DNA of 64,000 nucleotides from contig NZ_BSNS01000024.1 of the NCBI RefSeq assembly GCF_030160115.1, positions 248,001 through 312,000 of the forward strand, given 5' to 3'. The position numbers and the translations under genes were made by a program. Every line of letters begins with the position of its first letter. The stretch's first letter is position 1. Below, piece by piece: positions 17,356-25,023 of the stretch. The DNA is from Devosia nitrariae. Lineage in GTDB: Bacteria; Pseudomonadota; Alphaproteobacteria; Rhizobiales; Devosiaceae. The notes under the pieces were generated by a model. It worked only from the letters and a program-made list of their open reading frames with translations. It ran no database searches and was not told where the DNA came from.

Positions 17356-17697
17356 ATGTTCGTTACCCCTGCTTATGCGCAAGCCGCCGGAGCGCCCGCC
17401 GGCGGTGGCATGGACATAATCGTCCAGTTCGCGCCCATCCTCCTGCTGGTGGTGATCTTCTGGCTCTTGATCTTCCGCCCGCAGCAGAAGCGCCTGAAAG
17501 CACAGCAGGCCATGCTCTCCGCCATCCGGCGCGGGGATACGGTGGTGACCACCGGAGGGATCGTCGGCAAGGTGATAAAGGCCGTTGAAGGCGAGGATCT
17601 CGAGGTCGAGGTGGCGCAGGGGGTCAAGGTCAAGGTGGTGCGCGGCATGGTCGCGGACGTGCGCAGCAAGGCCGAACCCGTCAACGACAACAAATAA
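17356..17697 (+). CDS. yajC: Preprotein translocase accessory subunit YajC
   Basis: The 113-residue inner-membrane protein has one transmembrane helix (APILLLVVIFWLLIFRPQQK) followed by the family signature FRPQQKRLK-x-x-QAML and a cytoplasmic beta domain (GDTVVTTGGIVGKVIKA). YajC associates with SecDF in the holotranslocon. AGGAG lies 10 bases ahead of the ATG. It precedes secDF by 32 bases, the standard operon order. Confidence 0.95.
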   Translation: MFVTPAYAQAAGAPAGGGMDIIVQFAPILLLVVIFWLLIFRPQQKRLKAQQAMLSAIRRGDTVVTTGGIVGKVIKAVEGEDLEVEVAQGVKVKVVRGMVADVRSKAEPVNDNK

Positions 17698-17729
17698 GCT
17701 CTTTCACGACCACCGGACCAGTCCTCTCC

Positions 17730-20285
17730 ATGTTGCAGTTCTCCCCGCTTCGGACCGTGCTCATCCTTCTGGTTGCCATTTGCGGCATCCTGTTCACGGT
17801 TCCGAACTTTTTCTCCAAGGAACAGGTGGCAGGCTGGCCGGACTGGTTACCCAAGCAAGCTCTGGTGCTGGGGCTCGATCTGCAGGGGGGCTCGCACCTT
17901 CTGCTGCAGGTCAACCGGGAGAGCATCATCACCGAGCGGTTGACGGACCTCCGGCGCGACGCGCGCTCGGTGCTGGCCAACGATAACGGCATCGGCAACA
18001 TCATCACCACGGACGCAGCCAACAACCGCATCGTCATCGAACTCACCGATCCGAGCCAGAGGGATGCAGCCGCGGCCGCGCTGCAGGGGTTGCAGAACGT
18101 CATTACGGACTCCTTCTTTGCCGGGGTAGGCGTCAACGAGCTGGAATTCGGTCAAACACCGGACGGAAAGCTGACGGCTGGTCTGACCGAGGAAGGCATC
18201 AACCGGCGCATGAGCTCGCTGGTCGCCCAGTCGATGGAGGTCATCCGCAATCGCGTCGACGAGCTCGGCACCACCGAACCCACCATCCAGCGCCAGGGTG
18301 ACGACCGTGTCCTGGTACAGGTACCTGGCTTTGAAGATTCAGACCGGCTCAAGAACATCATTTCGCAGACCGCGCGCCTGACCTTCCACATGGTCTATCC
18401 GGGCATGAGCGCCGCCCAGGCGCAGGCTCAGGGGCTGCCGGCCGGCACGATGATCCTGCCGGGCCAGGACGGTGGCAACGAGCTCATATACGACGACGTG
18501 GCGCTGGGCGGCGAATCGCTCGTCGATGCGCAGCCGAGCTACGACCAGCAGACCAATCGCCCGGTCGTCACTTTCCGCTTCGACACGCGCGGCGCGATCA
18601 CCTTCGGCGAGATCACGTCGGCCAATGTAGGGCAGCGCTTCGCCGTCGTCCTGGACAACCGCGTGCTGACGGCCCCAGTCATCCAGCAGCCGATCACCGG
18701 CGGCTCGGGCCAGATCACCGGGAACTTCACCGTCGAGAGCGCCAACGATCTTGCCGTGCTGCTACGCGCGGGTGCGTTGCCGGCCAGCCTCGATATCGTC
18801 GAGGAGCGCTCGGTCGGGCCGAGTCTCGGCGCCGACAGCGTGCGTGGCGGCGCCATTGCCGGCATCATTGGAGGCATCAGCACCGTCGTCTTCATGCTCA
18901 TCGCCTATGGGCTCTTCGGTGTCTTCGCCAATATCGCGCTGGTGCTCAACATCGTCATGGTTATCGGAGCGCTCTCGCTTCTCGGGGCGACGCTGACGCT
19001 GCCGGGTATTGCGGGTATCGTGCTGACCATGGGCATGGCGGTCGATGCCAACGTCCTTATTTTCGAACGCATTCGCGAGGAGAAGGCCAACGGACGCTCG
19101 AACGTTCAGTCGATCCAGGCGGGCTTCTCCAATGCCATGAGCGCCATCCTCGACTCCAACGTGACGACGCTCATCGCCGCGATCGTGCTCTTCTTCCTCG
19201 GCTCCGGTCCGGTGCAGGGATTTGCCGTGACACTCGCGCTCGGCATCCTGACCACCCTGTTGACGGCCTATTTCATCACGCTTTTCATCATCGGGCGCTG
19301 GTACGACTGGGTGCGACCCAAGAATTTGAAGATTCAGCTTACCCGCTTCATTCCCGACAACACCAAGATCCCGTTCATGAACTGGCGGCGTATCGCCATC
19401 ACCGCATCGGTGGTGCTGTCGGTTGCGTCCATCGCCTGGTTCGGCATTGCCGGGCTCAACCTCGGCATCGACTTCAAGGGCGGCTCGGCCATCGAGGTGC
19501 AGCATCAGGGCGGCCCGGCCGATCCAGGGGTGATCCGCGAGGTGCTGAGCGGGCTCGATCTCGGCGACGTGCAGGTGCAGGGGTTCGGTACACCCGAGGA
19601 CGTCCTTATCCGCATCGAGCTGCAGCCGGGCGGGGACGCCGCCCAGCAGGTCGCCACCGACCGGGTGACCGAGGCGTTGGCGGCCGAGAACTACGAGGTA
19701 CGCCGGATCGAGGCGGTCAGCGGTACCGTTTCGGGCGAGCTGGCCATGACCAGCGCCATCGGCCTGTCGGTCGCTGTCGTCTGCATCCTCATCTATCTCT
19801 GGTTCCGTTTCGAGTGGCAGTTCGCCGTTGGTGCAATCGTATCGACATTGCACGACGTGATCCTGACGATCGGCTTTTTTGCCCTGACCGGCATCGAGTT
19901 CAATCAAACGAGCATCGCGGCTATCCTCACTATCGTCGGCTATTCGTTGAACGACACCGTCGTTGTCTATGACCGCGTGCGTGAGTTCATGCGCAAGTAC
20001 CGCAAGGTGCCGATTGTCGAACTCCTCAATATGTCGATCAACTCGACCCTGTCGCGGACGGTGCTGACCGGTCCGACGACGCTCCTGGCGCTCCTCGCGC
20101 TGGCGCTCTTCGGCGGCGAGGTCATCCAAAGTTTCGTGCTCTCGATGATCTTTGGCGTGCTCATCGGCACGTATTCGTCGATCTTCATCGCCGCGCCCAT
20201 CCTCGTCTATCTCGGCCTCAAGGATCGGCCTGAGGCGGACAAGCCTGCCGCTGCCGAGAAGCGGGCGGACGGCGCAGCGGTCTGA
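17730..20285 (+). CDS. secDF: Protein translocase SecDF, fused SecD and SecF
   Basis: This 851-residue inner-membrane protein joins SecD (about 1-540) and SecF (about 550-851) in one chain. SecD shows LGLDLQGGSHLLLQVNRESI in the P1 domain and a membrane bundle with GMAVDANVLIFERIREE. SecF shows the homologous NLGIDFKGGSAIEVQ and GYSLNDTVVVYDRVREFMRK. SecDF uses the proton motive force to pull exported proteins through SecYEG and release them in the periplasm. Fusion is common in this order. It is followed after 2 bases by the Mth938-domain gene. Confidence 0.96.
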   Translation: MLQFSPLRTVLILLVAICGILFTVPNFFSKEQVAGWPDWLPKQALVLGLDLQGGSHLLLQVNRESIITERLTDLRRDARSVLANDNGIGNIITTDAANNRIVIELTDPSQRDAAAAALQGLQNVITDSFFAGVGVNELEFGQTPDGKLTAGLTEEGINRRMSSLVAQSMEVIRNRVDELGTTEPTIQRQGDDRVLVQVPGFEDSDRLKNIISQTARLTFHMVYPGMSAAQAQAQGLPAGTMILPGQDGGNELIYDDVALGGESLVDAQPSYDQQTNRPVVTFRFDTRGAITFGEITSANVGQRFAVVLDNRVLTAPVIQQPITGGSGQITGNFTVESANDLAVLLRAGALPASLDIVEERSVGPSLGADSVRGGAIAGIIGGISTVVFMLIAYGLFGVFANIALVLNIVMVIGALSLLGATLTLPGIAGIVLTMGMAVDANVLIFERIREEKANGRSNVQSIQAGFSNAMSAILDSNVTTLIAAIVLFFLGSGPVQGFAVTLALGILTTLLTAYFITLFIIGRWYDWVRPKNLKIQLTRFIPDNTKIPFMNWRRIAITASVVLSVASIAWFGIAGLNLGIDFKGGSAIEVQHQGGPADPGVIREVLSGLDLGDVQVQGFGTPEDVLIRIELQPGGDAAQQVATDRVTEALAAENYEVRRIEAVSGTVSGELAMTSAIGLSVAVVCILIYLWFRFEWQFAVGAIVSTLHDVILTIGFFALTGIEFNQTSIAAILTIVGYSLNDTVVVYDRVREFMRKYRKVPIVELLNMSINSTLSRTVLTGPTTLLALLALALFGGEVIQSFVLSMIFGVLIGTYSSIFIAAPILVYLGLKDRPEADKPAAAEKRADGAAV

Positions 20286-20287
20286 CC

Positions 20288-20683
20288 GTGACCGATGCCG
20301 GCGAGCGTGGTTACTACCCTCACCAAGTTGCCATAGATGCCTATGGCAACGGCGGGTTCCGCTTCGCCGATATGTCGCATCGCGGCTCGCTCCTCTGCCT
20401 GCCAACCGGCATGCAGGCCTGGGAGGTCGGCTCGCCCAGAGAGCTGACACTCGCCAGTCTTGCCCCCGTGTTGGCGGCAGCCGATGACATCGACGTGCTG
20501 CTCATCGGCCTCGGTGGCGAGATCGCCGCCATCGATCCGGCCATCCGGCAGGTGCTGCGGGAGCGCGGCGTCATCGTTGAGGCGGTTGCAACGGGCGGAG
20601 CAGTCAGGACCTACAACGTGCTGCTGGCCGAAAAGCGCGCGGTCGGCGCTGCGTTCATCGCCGTCGAGAACGCGCGGGCATAG
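20288..20683 (+). CDS. Mth938-like domain (DUF498) protein, NDUFAF3 homologue
   Basis: The 131 residues match the Mth938/DUF498 fold seen in human NDUFAF3, a mitochondrial complex I assembly factor: MSHRGSLLCLPTGMQAWEV, DVLLIGLGGEIAAIDPAI and GVIVEAVATGGAVRTYNVLL. The C-terminal TGGAVRTYNVLL is the most conserved part of the family. The GTG start sits 2 bases after the secDF stop, with no strong ribosome site, so reinitiation after secDF is likely. The next gene is the NDUFAF6-type homologue. That pairing supports a role in respiratory complex I assembly (inference from the human proteins and gene order). Confidence 0.85.
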   Translation: MTDAGERGYYPHQVAIDAYGNGGFRFADMSHRGSLLCLPTGMQAWEVGSPRELTLASLAPVLAAADDIDVLLIGLGGEIAAIDPAIRQVLRERGVIVEAVATGGAVRTYNVLLAEKRAVGAAFIAVENARA

Positions 20684-20688
20684 GAGCG

Positions 20689-21534
20689 ATGGCGCGCGAG
20701 AGTTTTGCCCATGCCGAAAACTTCCTCCGCCAGAACGATCGTGATCGGTATTTGTCGACTCTCGTACTGAGAGCTCCGGCGCGGGAAGCGATCATCGCCC
20801 TTTACGCCTTCAATGCCGATGTCGCCATGATCCGCGAGCGCGCGCGCGAGCCGGCGCCGGGGGAAGTGCGCCTGCAGTGGTGGAACGATGCGCTTGCTGG
20901 CGAAGGGCACGGAGCGGTGCGACAGAACCCACTGGCCGATGCCCTCATGGAGACCGTCGAGCGCTATGCCATTCCCGTCGGCACACTGCAGCGCCTGCTC
21001 GGCGCGCGCCGCTTCGACCTCTATGATGATCCCATGCGGGATTTGGAGAGTTTTGAGGGCTATGCAGGCGAGACCAGCTCCACCCTCCTGCAGGTCGCGG
21101 CGATGATCCTCAATGACGGACGTCCTGTCGAGACCGGGGACGCGGCCGGACATCTGGGCGTCGCGCAGGCGATGGTCGGGCACCTGCGGGCCTTCGGCTA
21201 CAATGCGGCGATGGGCCGGATATTCTTGCCCTGGTCGATCCTTGCCGCCAATGGCGTGCGCGAGAGCGAGGTATTCTCCGGCACCGTCAGCGAAGGACTT
21301 GTGGAAGCGCTGTGCCAGATCGTGGACCTTGCCGGTGAGCATCTCGCCAAGGCGCAAGCGGCGATAGCAGAGTTGCCGCGACCATTGCGCGCGGCGTTTG
21401 CCGGCATAACGGTGGCCAAGGCGCAGTTGCAGGCGTTCAGCGAGAGCGCGGCTGCCCCGTTCTCCACGCCGCCTGACCTGGCCGATTGGCGCAAGATCTG
21501 GCTCTTGACCTGGTGGACCTGGCGCAATCGCTGA
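20689..21534 (+). CDS. Squalene/phytoene synthase-fold protein, NDUFAF6-like
   Basis: The 281-residue all-helical protein belongs to the squalene/phytoene synthase superfamily. At the first Asp-rich site it reads YAFNADVAMIRERAREPAPG, and the second region (GHLGVAQAMVGHLRAFGYNA) has no DxxxD. Typical prenyl-condensing enzymes need both motifs, so this looks like the non-catalytic NDUFAF6 branch. The sequence VRLQWWNDAL is typical of that branch. It follows the Mth938 gene by 5 bases in the secDF operon. Carotenoid or hopanoid synthesis is the less likely alternative. Confidence 0.82.
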   Translation: MARESFAHAENFLRQNDRDRYLSTLVLRAPAREAIIALYAFNADVAMIRERAREPAPGEVRLQWWNDALAGEGHGAVRQNPLADALMETVERYAIPVGTLQRLLGARRFDLYDDPMRDLESFEGYAGETSSTLLQVAAMILNDGRPVETGDAAGHLGVAQAMVGHLRAFGYNAAMGRIFLPWSILAANGVRESEVFSGTVSEGLVEALCQIVDLAGEHLAKAQAAIAELPRPLRAAFAGITVAKAQLQAFSESAAAPFSTPPDLADWRKIWLLTWWTWRNR

Positions 21535-21537
21535 GCG

Positions 21538-22920
21538 TCAGGCCCAGACCGTCAGATCCTGCAACGCCCGCGTGGTGATCGCCTTGCGCTTGGCCATGAC
21601 CTTCTCGTTGCCGCGCCAGCGCTTGACCCCTTCAGGCTTGCTGATCTCGACCGGCGGGAAGAGACCGAAGTTGACGTTCATCGGCTGGAAGCTGCGGGCG
21701 CTCGAATAGGCCTCGGCCTCGAGATGGCCGCCGGTGATATGATCGATGAGAGCGCCGAGCGCCGTGGTGCGCGGCGGCGTCTCCATGAGCTTGCCCAAGG
21801 TCTCGGCTGCCGCGAGCCGCCCTGCGACGAGGCCGATGGCGGCACTCTCCACATAGCCTTCAACGCCTGTCACCTGCCCGGCAAAGCGCAATCGCGGATC
21901 GGCCCTTAGTTTCAGGTCCGGTCGCAAAACCTTGGGCGAATTGAGGAACGTATTGCGATGCAGGCCGCCGAGCCGGGCGAACTGGGCGTTCTCGAGCCCC
22001 GGGATCATGCGGAAGATCTCGGTTTGGACGCCGTAGCGCATCTTGGTCTGGAAACCGACCATATTCCAGAGAGTGCCCAGCGCATTATCCTGGCGCAGCT
22101 GTACAATGGCATAGGGTTTGGTGAGCGGATCGCGCGGGTTGGTCAGACCCACCGGCTTCATCGGTCCGTGCCGGAGCGTCTCGCGGCCGCGCTCGGCCAT
22201 CACCTCGATGGGCAGGCATCCGTCGAAATAGGGCACCATCTCCCAGTCCTTGAACTGGTGGAGGGGAGCCGCCAGCAGTGCGTCGATGAAATCGTTGTAC
22301 TGCTTCTCGGTCATCGGACAGTTGAGATAGTCGGCGCCGGTGCCGGCGGGGCCGGGCTTGTCATAGCGCGACTGGGCCCAGACGATATCGTGGTCGATGG
22401 AATCGGAGTGGATGATAGGCGCGATCGCATCGAAGAAGGCGAGTGAATCCTCGCCGGTCAGCTCGCGGATCGCCTCTGCCAGGGGCGGCGAGGTGAGGGG
22501 GCCTGTGGCCACGATGACATTCTGCCACTCGGCCGGCGGGAGACCGGCAATCTCGCTCCGCTCTATGGTGATGTTGGGATGGGCAGATAGCTCCGCCGTC
22601 ACCGCGTCGGAAAAGCCGTCGCGGTCGACCGCCAGCGCACCACCGGCAGGTAGGGCATGCATGTCGGCGCTCTTCATGATGAGCGAGCCGCAGCGACGCA
22701 TCTCCTCGTGAAGGAGCCCGACGGCGTTATGCTCATGGTCGTCCGAGCGGAAGCTGTTGGAGCAGACGAGTTCGGCAAAACCGTGTGTCTGGTGGGCATC
22801 GGTCGTGCGCTGTGGCCGCATCTCGTGCAGCACGACGCTGGCCCCGGCTTCGGCGGCCTGCCAGGCGGCTTCGGAGCCGGCAAGGCCTGCGCCGATGATA
22901 TGGATGGGTTCTGTTGACAT
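21538..22920 (-). CDS. trmFO: Methylenetetrahydrofolate-tRNA-(uracil-54-C5-)-methyltransferase TrmFO
   Basis: TrmFO makes ribothymidine at position 54 of tRNA using 5,10-methylenetetrahydrofolate and FADH2. The N-terminal FAD motif is [19 protein letters not shown]. Then come the family block with [20 protein letters not shown] and [20 protein letters not shown], and the C-terminal [24 protein letters not shown] motif (seen as [19 protein letters not shown]). Length is 460 residues. The ATG at 22920 fits the family start; an upstream ATG at 22956 would add 12 unrelated residues. It converges with the squalene-synthase-like gene, 3 bases apart. Confidence 0.95.
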   Translation of the reverse strand: MSTEPIHIIGAGLAGSEAAWQAAEAGASVVLHEMRPQRTTDAHQTHGFAELVCSNSFRSDDHEHNAVGLLHEEMRRCGSLIMKSADMHALPAGGALAVDRDGFSDAVTAELSAHPNITIERSEIAGLPPAEWQNVIVATGPLTSPPLAEAIRELTGEDSLAFFDAIAPIIHSDSIDHDIVWAQSRYDKPGPAGTGADYLNCPMTEKQYNDFIDALLAAPLHQFKDWEMVPYFDGCLPIEVMAERGRETLRHGPMKPVGLTNPRDPLTKPYAIVQLRQDNALGTLWNMVGFQTKMRYGVQTEIFRMIPGLENAQFARLGGLHRNTFLNSPKVLRPDLKLRADPRLRFAGQVTGVEGYVESAAIGLVAGRLAAAETLGKLMETPPRTTALGALIDHITGGHLEAEAYSSARSFQPMNVNFGLFPPVEISKPEGVKRWRGNEKVMAKRKAITTRALQDLTVWA

Positions 22921-22965
22921 GGCCGGGCTGATAGCAGTCCGGCCATGCTGTCGCAATGGCCGACC

Positions 22966-23526
22966 TCAGGCTGCCCGCTGCTCGTGACGGCCTTCGTTGA
23001 TTTCCTCGGCGATCTTTTCGCAGAAGGCGTCGAGGTCGTCCGGCTTGCGACTGGTCACCAGCCCGTTGTCGGCAACGACAGGGCTGTCTTCCCATTTGCC
23101 GCCGGCGTTGATCACATCGGTCTTGATTGAGGCATAGGAGGTGACCTTCCGGCCCTTGACGATGCCGGTCTCCACCAGCAGCCAGGGTGCGTGGCAAATG
23201 GCGGCCACAACCTTTTTCTGCTGCCAGAACGCCTTGATGAGATCGAGCGCCTTCTTGTTGAGGCGCAGGATGTCCGGGTTGATCTGGCCGCCAGGCAGTA
23301 CGATGGCGTCGTACTGGTCGGCCGAGGCCTCATCGACCAGACGGTCGACGCCCACATAGTCGCCCCAGTCGGTATGGTTCCATCCGCGGATACGCTCTCG
23401 CTCGGGGGAGATCACTTCCACGGTCGCGCCGGCATCCTTGAATTGGAGATGCGGAACGGTGAGTTCGACCTGCTCGAAGCCATTGGTGGCGAGGATGGCG
23501 ATTTTCTTGCCCGAAAGACTTTGCAT
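22966..23526 (-). CDS. DJ-1/PfpI family protein
   Basis: The 186-residue single-domain protein has the PfpI-type flavodoxin-like core: IAILATNGFEQVELTVPHLQ, YDAIVLPGGQINPDILR and the nucleophile elbow VVAAICHAPWLLVETGIVKG, with Cys at about position 110 followed by His. The family includes protein deglycases, chaperones and proteases such as YhbO/PfpI. The exact activity cannot be told from sequence. The ATG at 23526 has AGGAG 7 bases upstream. It is divergent from the glutathione transferase gene. Confidence 0.9.
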   Translation of the reverse strand: MQSLSGKKIAILATNGFEQVELTVPHLQFKDAGATVEVISPERERIRGWNHTDWGDYVGVDRLVDEASADQYDAIVLPGGQINPDILRLNKKALDLIKAFWQQKKVVAAICHAPWLLVETGIVKGRKVTSYASIKTDVINAGGKWEDSPVVADNGLVTSRKPDDLDAFCEKIAEEINEGRHEQRAA

Positions 23527-23641
23527 AGGCGCTCTCCTGAGTTGCTGGAACACTTGTCCAACGCTTTTGGATTCGGCCTGTTCCCGGTTGACCGCTCACG
23601 ATTGCCCACGACAATGCTCACCGCTTTGAGGGAGTCGAATC

Positions 23642-24292
23642 GTGTCTAGGATCACGCTTTGGGGCCGCGCTAACTCGGCCAATGTGCAAAAGACGATGTG
23701 GGCGCTGGAGGAGCTCGGGCTTGCCTATGAGCACGTGCCGCTGGGCGGCTCCTACAAGGGCCTCGACGATCCTGCCTATCGCGCCCTCAATCCCAATGGA
23801 CTGGTGCCGACCCTGCAGGACGGGGATCTGACTGTCTGGGAGAGCCATGCGACAGTGCGCTATCTCGCCGCTGCCTATGGAGCCGGGACGCTGTGGCCGG
23901 GAGACGCCCGGGTGCGGGCGTTGGCCGACCAATGGACGGACTGGACCGCGACCACCTATCAGCCGGCCTGGATCAAGGTATTCTGGAGCGTAGTGCGCAC
24001 GCCGGTCGAGCAGTACGACCCGGTGGATATCGCCGATGCCCTGGCCGCGACGGCCAGGTGTCTCGCCATCCTCGACCGACAGCTTGAAACCACTGCATAT
24101 CTTGCCAGCGGGACACTCACCTATGCCGACATCGCGGCCGGTGTCTCGCTCTATCGCTGGTTCACCATGGACATCGAGCGGCCGGAAACGCCGCACGTAG
24201 CGCTTTGGTACACGCGGCTCGCCGAGCGGCCGGCGTTCCGCAAGGCGGTAATGGTCAGCTATCAGGAGCTGGTCGGCCGGCTGGCATTCTGA
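23642..24292 (+). CDS. Glutathione S-transferase family protein
   Basis: The 216 residues show an N-terminal thioredoxin-like domain (SRITLWGRANSANVQKTMWA, then NPNGLVPTLQDGDLTVWESH with the cis-Pro and Glu-Ser glutathione contacts) and a helical C-terminal domain from about residue 88 (QWTDWTATTYQPAWIKVFW). It would conjugate or reduce electrophiles with glutathione; substrate unknown. The GTG start has GAGGGAG 8 bases upstream. Its end is followed by a hairpin that serves the opposite strand. Confidence 0.9.
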   Translation: MSRITLWGRANSANVQKTMWALEELGLAYEHVPLGGSYKGLDDPAYRALNPNGLVPTLQDGDLTVWESHATVRYLAAAYGAGTLWPGDARVRALADQWTDWTATTYQPAWIKVFWSVVRTPVEQYDPVDIADALAATARCLAILDRQLETTAYLASGTLTYADIAAGVSLYRWFTMDIERPETPHVALWYTRLAERPAFRKAVMVSYQELVGRLAF

Positions 24293-24313
24293 CGAGAGAG
24301 GCCTAGAAAGACA

Positions 24314-24344
24314 AACACCCGCTTTCCTTGGGAAAGCGGGTGTT
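24314..24344 (-). terminator. Rho-independent terminator of the DUF1127 gene
   Basis: A perfect 14-bp stem (AACACCCGCTTTCC / GGAAAGCGGGTGTT) with a 3-base loop. On the minus strand it is followed by a T-rich tract (TGTCTTTCT), 34 bases beyond the DUF1127 stop. It may also stop transcripts of the plus-strand transferase gene. Confidence 0.88.
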
Positions 24345-24377
24345 CAGAGTTCGGTCGAAGTGGTCGTCGGCCGGGAT

Positions 24378-24527
24378 TTAGAGCTGCGAAACATGATCGC
24401 GGGCGATGCGATTGATGTCGGCGCGCGAAATGCCCAGGTCGTTGAGCTGACGGTTGTCGAGCGAAGCAAGCTCGCGAACAGTCTGCTGGTAAGCCGTCCA
24501 CTTGCGAAGCGTATTACGGATGCCCAT
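24378..24527 (-). CDS. DUF1127 small protein, 49 aa
   Basis: The peptide starts MGIRNTLRKWTAYQQTVREL and continues with the family signature (LASLDNRQLNDLGISRADI at about 20-38), matching the DUF1127 pattern L-x-x-L-D-x-x-L-x-D-[IL]-G-[IL]-x-R-x-[DE]-I. AAAGGAG lies 7 bases upstream of the ATG, a strong ribosome site. DUF1127 proteins are tiny, Arg-rich and abundant in rhizobia. Some bind RNA and affect metabolism and phosphate responses. A strong terminator follows. Its length is typical of the family's short class. Confidence 0.88.
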   Translation of the reverse strand: MGIRNTLRKWTAYQQTVRELASLDNRQLNDLGISRADINRIARDHVSQL

Positions 24528-24668
24528 TGGAAGTCTCCTTTCGTTTACGAGGCTTATTTAGGGCCGCGCAGGAAAGATGAGCAGTGGGGAAAAGCTCAAA
24601 CGACCCATGCATTCTCCGCAGAGCTTTAACCCTACTGGTTCACTCGCCATTCATCATCGCCAGACGCG

Positions 24669-24703
24669 GACGGCCTGCGGAAGAACCTTTTCCGCAGGCC
24701 GTC
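24669..24703 (-). terminator. Strong hairpin after the second DUF1127-like gene
   Basis: A perfect 14-bp stem (GACGGCCTGCGGAA / TTCCGCAGGCCGTC) with a 7-base loop lies 24 bases beyond the minus-strand stop at 24728. No clear U-tract follows on that strand. Confidence 0.65.
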
Positions 24704-24727
24704 TTCGAACTCTTGGCGGGCTTACTA

Positions 24728-24880
24728 TCAGCGGTCGAACAGGCCGCGGGTCATTTTGGAGAAGTCTGGGCCGGAAATGCCCAGAAGGTCGGCATCACGC
24801 GTGGTTGGAACATCCATTTCCCGCAGCTGCTGCTTGATGTCGATGAGGCGTCTCAGGCGCCATACTGCACGCACAAACAT
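24728..24880 (-). CDS. Divergent DUF1127-like small protein, 50 aa
   Basis: The 50-residue product begins MFVRAVWRLRRLIDIKQQLR and ends with TRDADLLGISGPDFSKMTRG. The helix-turn and LLGIS-G-x-D-F element align with the DUF1127 C-terminal half, but the usual LDDRxLxD segment is replaced by EMDVPTTRDADL. GAAGGA lies 8 bases ahead of the ATG. An in-frame ATG at 24919 would add an Arg-rich leader without a ribosome site. It lies 200 bases upstream of the canonical DUF1127 gene with a strong hairpin between, so the two are probably separate transcripts. Confidence 0.72.
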   Translation of the reverse strand: MFVRAVWRLRRLIDIKQQLREMDVPTTRDADLLGISGPDFSKMTRGLFDR

Positions 24881-25023
24881 CGGTCTGGTCCTTCGTTGGC
24901 GTTGCAACAGATCAACCAATGCGCCTAAACGCGCGGCTGTTCCATCGCCTGGCCATCAAGTGTGGCATGCACTCGGCGCATGCCACAATTCACCTGAGTG
25001 TCACACGCACAGGCAGCGCCGAC

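Noticed and set aside
18762-20450. Long open frame (about 560 codons) on the minus strand opposite secDF
   Set aside because: Arg/Asp/His-rich shadow of a strongly conserved gene in GC-rich DNA; no ribosome site or recognisable domain.
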